The position numbers and the translations under genes were made by a program. Below, piece after piece: positions 20,511 to 20,790 of a stretch of DNA of 20,790 bases. Origin of the DNA: Desulfobacterales bacterium (GTDB taxonomy: Bacteria > Desulfobacterota > Desulfobacteria > Desulfobacterales > 4be13); assembly GCA_029934695.1 (NCBI GenBank), contig JAOZLU010000004.1, positions 1 through 20,790 on the forward strand, read 5' to 3'. The notes beneath the pieces are model-generated. The model saw only the letters and a program-made list of their open reading frames with translations. It made no database searches and was not told the DNA's origin. How positions within the stretch are numbered: the stretch's first letter is position 1; each line of letters starts with the position of its first letter.

Positions 20511-20790
20511 CGGAGTGCAAAAATTAAGCGAAGCGGTTTTTTGCACAAAAACATCGGAGTGCAAAAATTAAGCGAAGCGGTTTTTTGCACAAAAACGTCG
20601 GAATGCAAAAATTAAGCGAAGCGGTTTTTTGCACAAAAACGTCGGAGTGCAAAAATTAAGCGAAGCGGTTTTTTGCACAAAAACATCGGAGTGCAAAAAT
20701 TAAGCGAAGCGGTTTTTTGCACAAAAACGTCGGAATGCAAAAATTAAGCGAAGCGGTTTTTTGCACAAAAACGTCGGAGTGCAAAAATTA
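20511..20790. repeat. 44-bp tandem repeat array with hairpin units
   Basis: Six full units begin at 20511, 20555, 20599, 20643, 20687 and 20731, with a seventh cut by the window end. Each unit contains GTGCAAAAA and TTTTTTGCAC arms around TTAAGCGAAGCGG. Sequence variants at two positions repeat every three units. The array lies just upstream of the HNH fragment. Confidence 0.95.

Noticed and set aside
20511..20790. CRISPR array
   Set aside because: The units are contiguous, with no unique spacers between repeats, and the variation is patterned every three units; no cas genes are visible.

Overview
The window looks like a chromosomal segment of an anaerobic, aromatic- or fatty-acid-degrading bacterium, most likely a sulfate-reducing Desulfobacterota (Desulfobacterales/Desulfonema-like). 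The reasons are a CoA-thioester catabolic cluster with indolepyruvate:ferredoxin oxidoreductase and an aryl-CoA ligase, a sensor-like metallo-beta-lactamase/cNMP/hemerythrin protein, and a high load of toxin-antitoxin genes and palindromic repeats. The taxonomic call is inference from gene content; there is no rRNA or other marker in the window.

Region 1 (126-2695 and 5685-11931, all + strand) is a catabolic cluster: SCP2-type thiolase, its Zn-ribbon/OB-fold (DUF35) partner, an enoyl-CoA hydratase-family enzyme, a 3-hydroxyacyl-CoA dehydrogenase/enoyl-CoA hydratase fusion with the HAD domain first, IorA, IorB and a phenylacetate-CoA-ligase-like enzyme. Together they could turn an aryl- or acyl-pyruvate or free acid into a CoA thioester, hydrate and oxidise it, and cleave it thiolytically. 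A strong factor-independent terminator (11951-11980) closes it.

Region 2 (about 2700-5600) interrupts the cluster with visibly AT-richer DNA: a HEPN remnant, a RusA-like resolvase translationally coupled to a PD-(D/E)XK-HEPN fusion, and a DUF262 protein. Two attC-like half sites lie after the first and third genes. It looks like an acquired defence cassette and is the best candidate here for an undescribed system. A near-consensus sigma-70 promoter (5588-5615) just after it restarts transcription of the catabolic genes.

Region 3 (12171-17390) is a decaying accessory zone, mostly on the - strand: a frameshifted coiled-coil (DUF3782-like) gene, a TacA-like antitoxin with a truncated GNAT toxin, an addiction-module antitoxin with only a 20-codon toxin stub, a doubly frameshifted HEPN gene with a small BolA-like partner, an unknown two-gene module bracketed by 91-bp direct repeats, and an intact Phd/VapC pair. 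Several hairpin or MITE-like elements lie between them.

Region 4 (17391-20790): an 872-residue MBL/cNMP/cNMP/hemerythrin protein on the - strand, a fragment of an HNH nuclease, and a 44-bp tandem repeat with a three-unit higher-order period that runs off the window end. No tRNA, rRNA or CRISPR array was seen.
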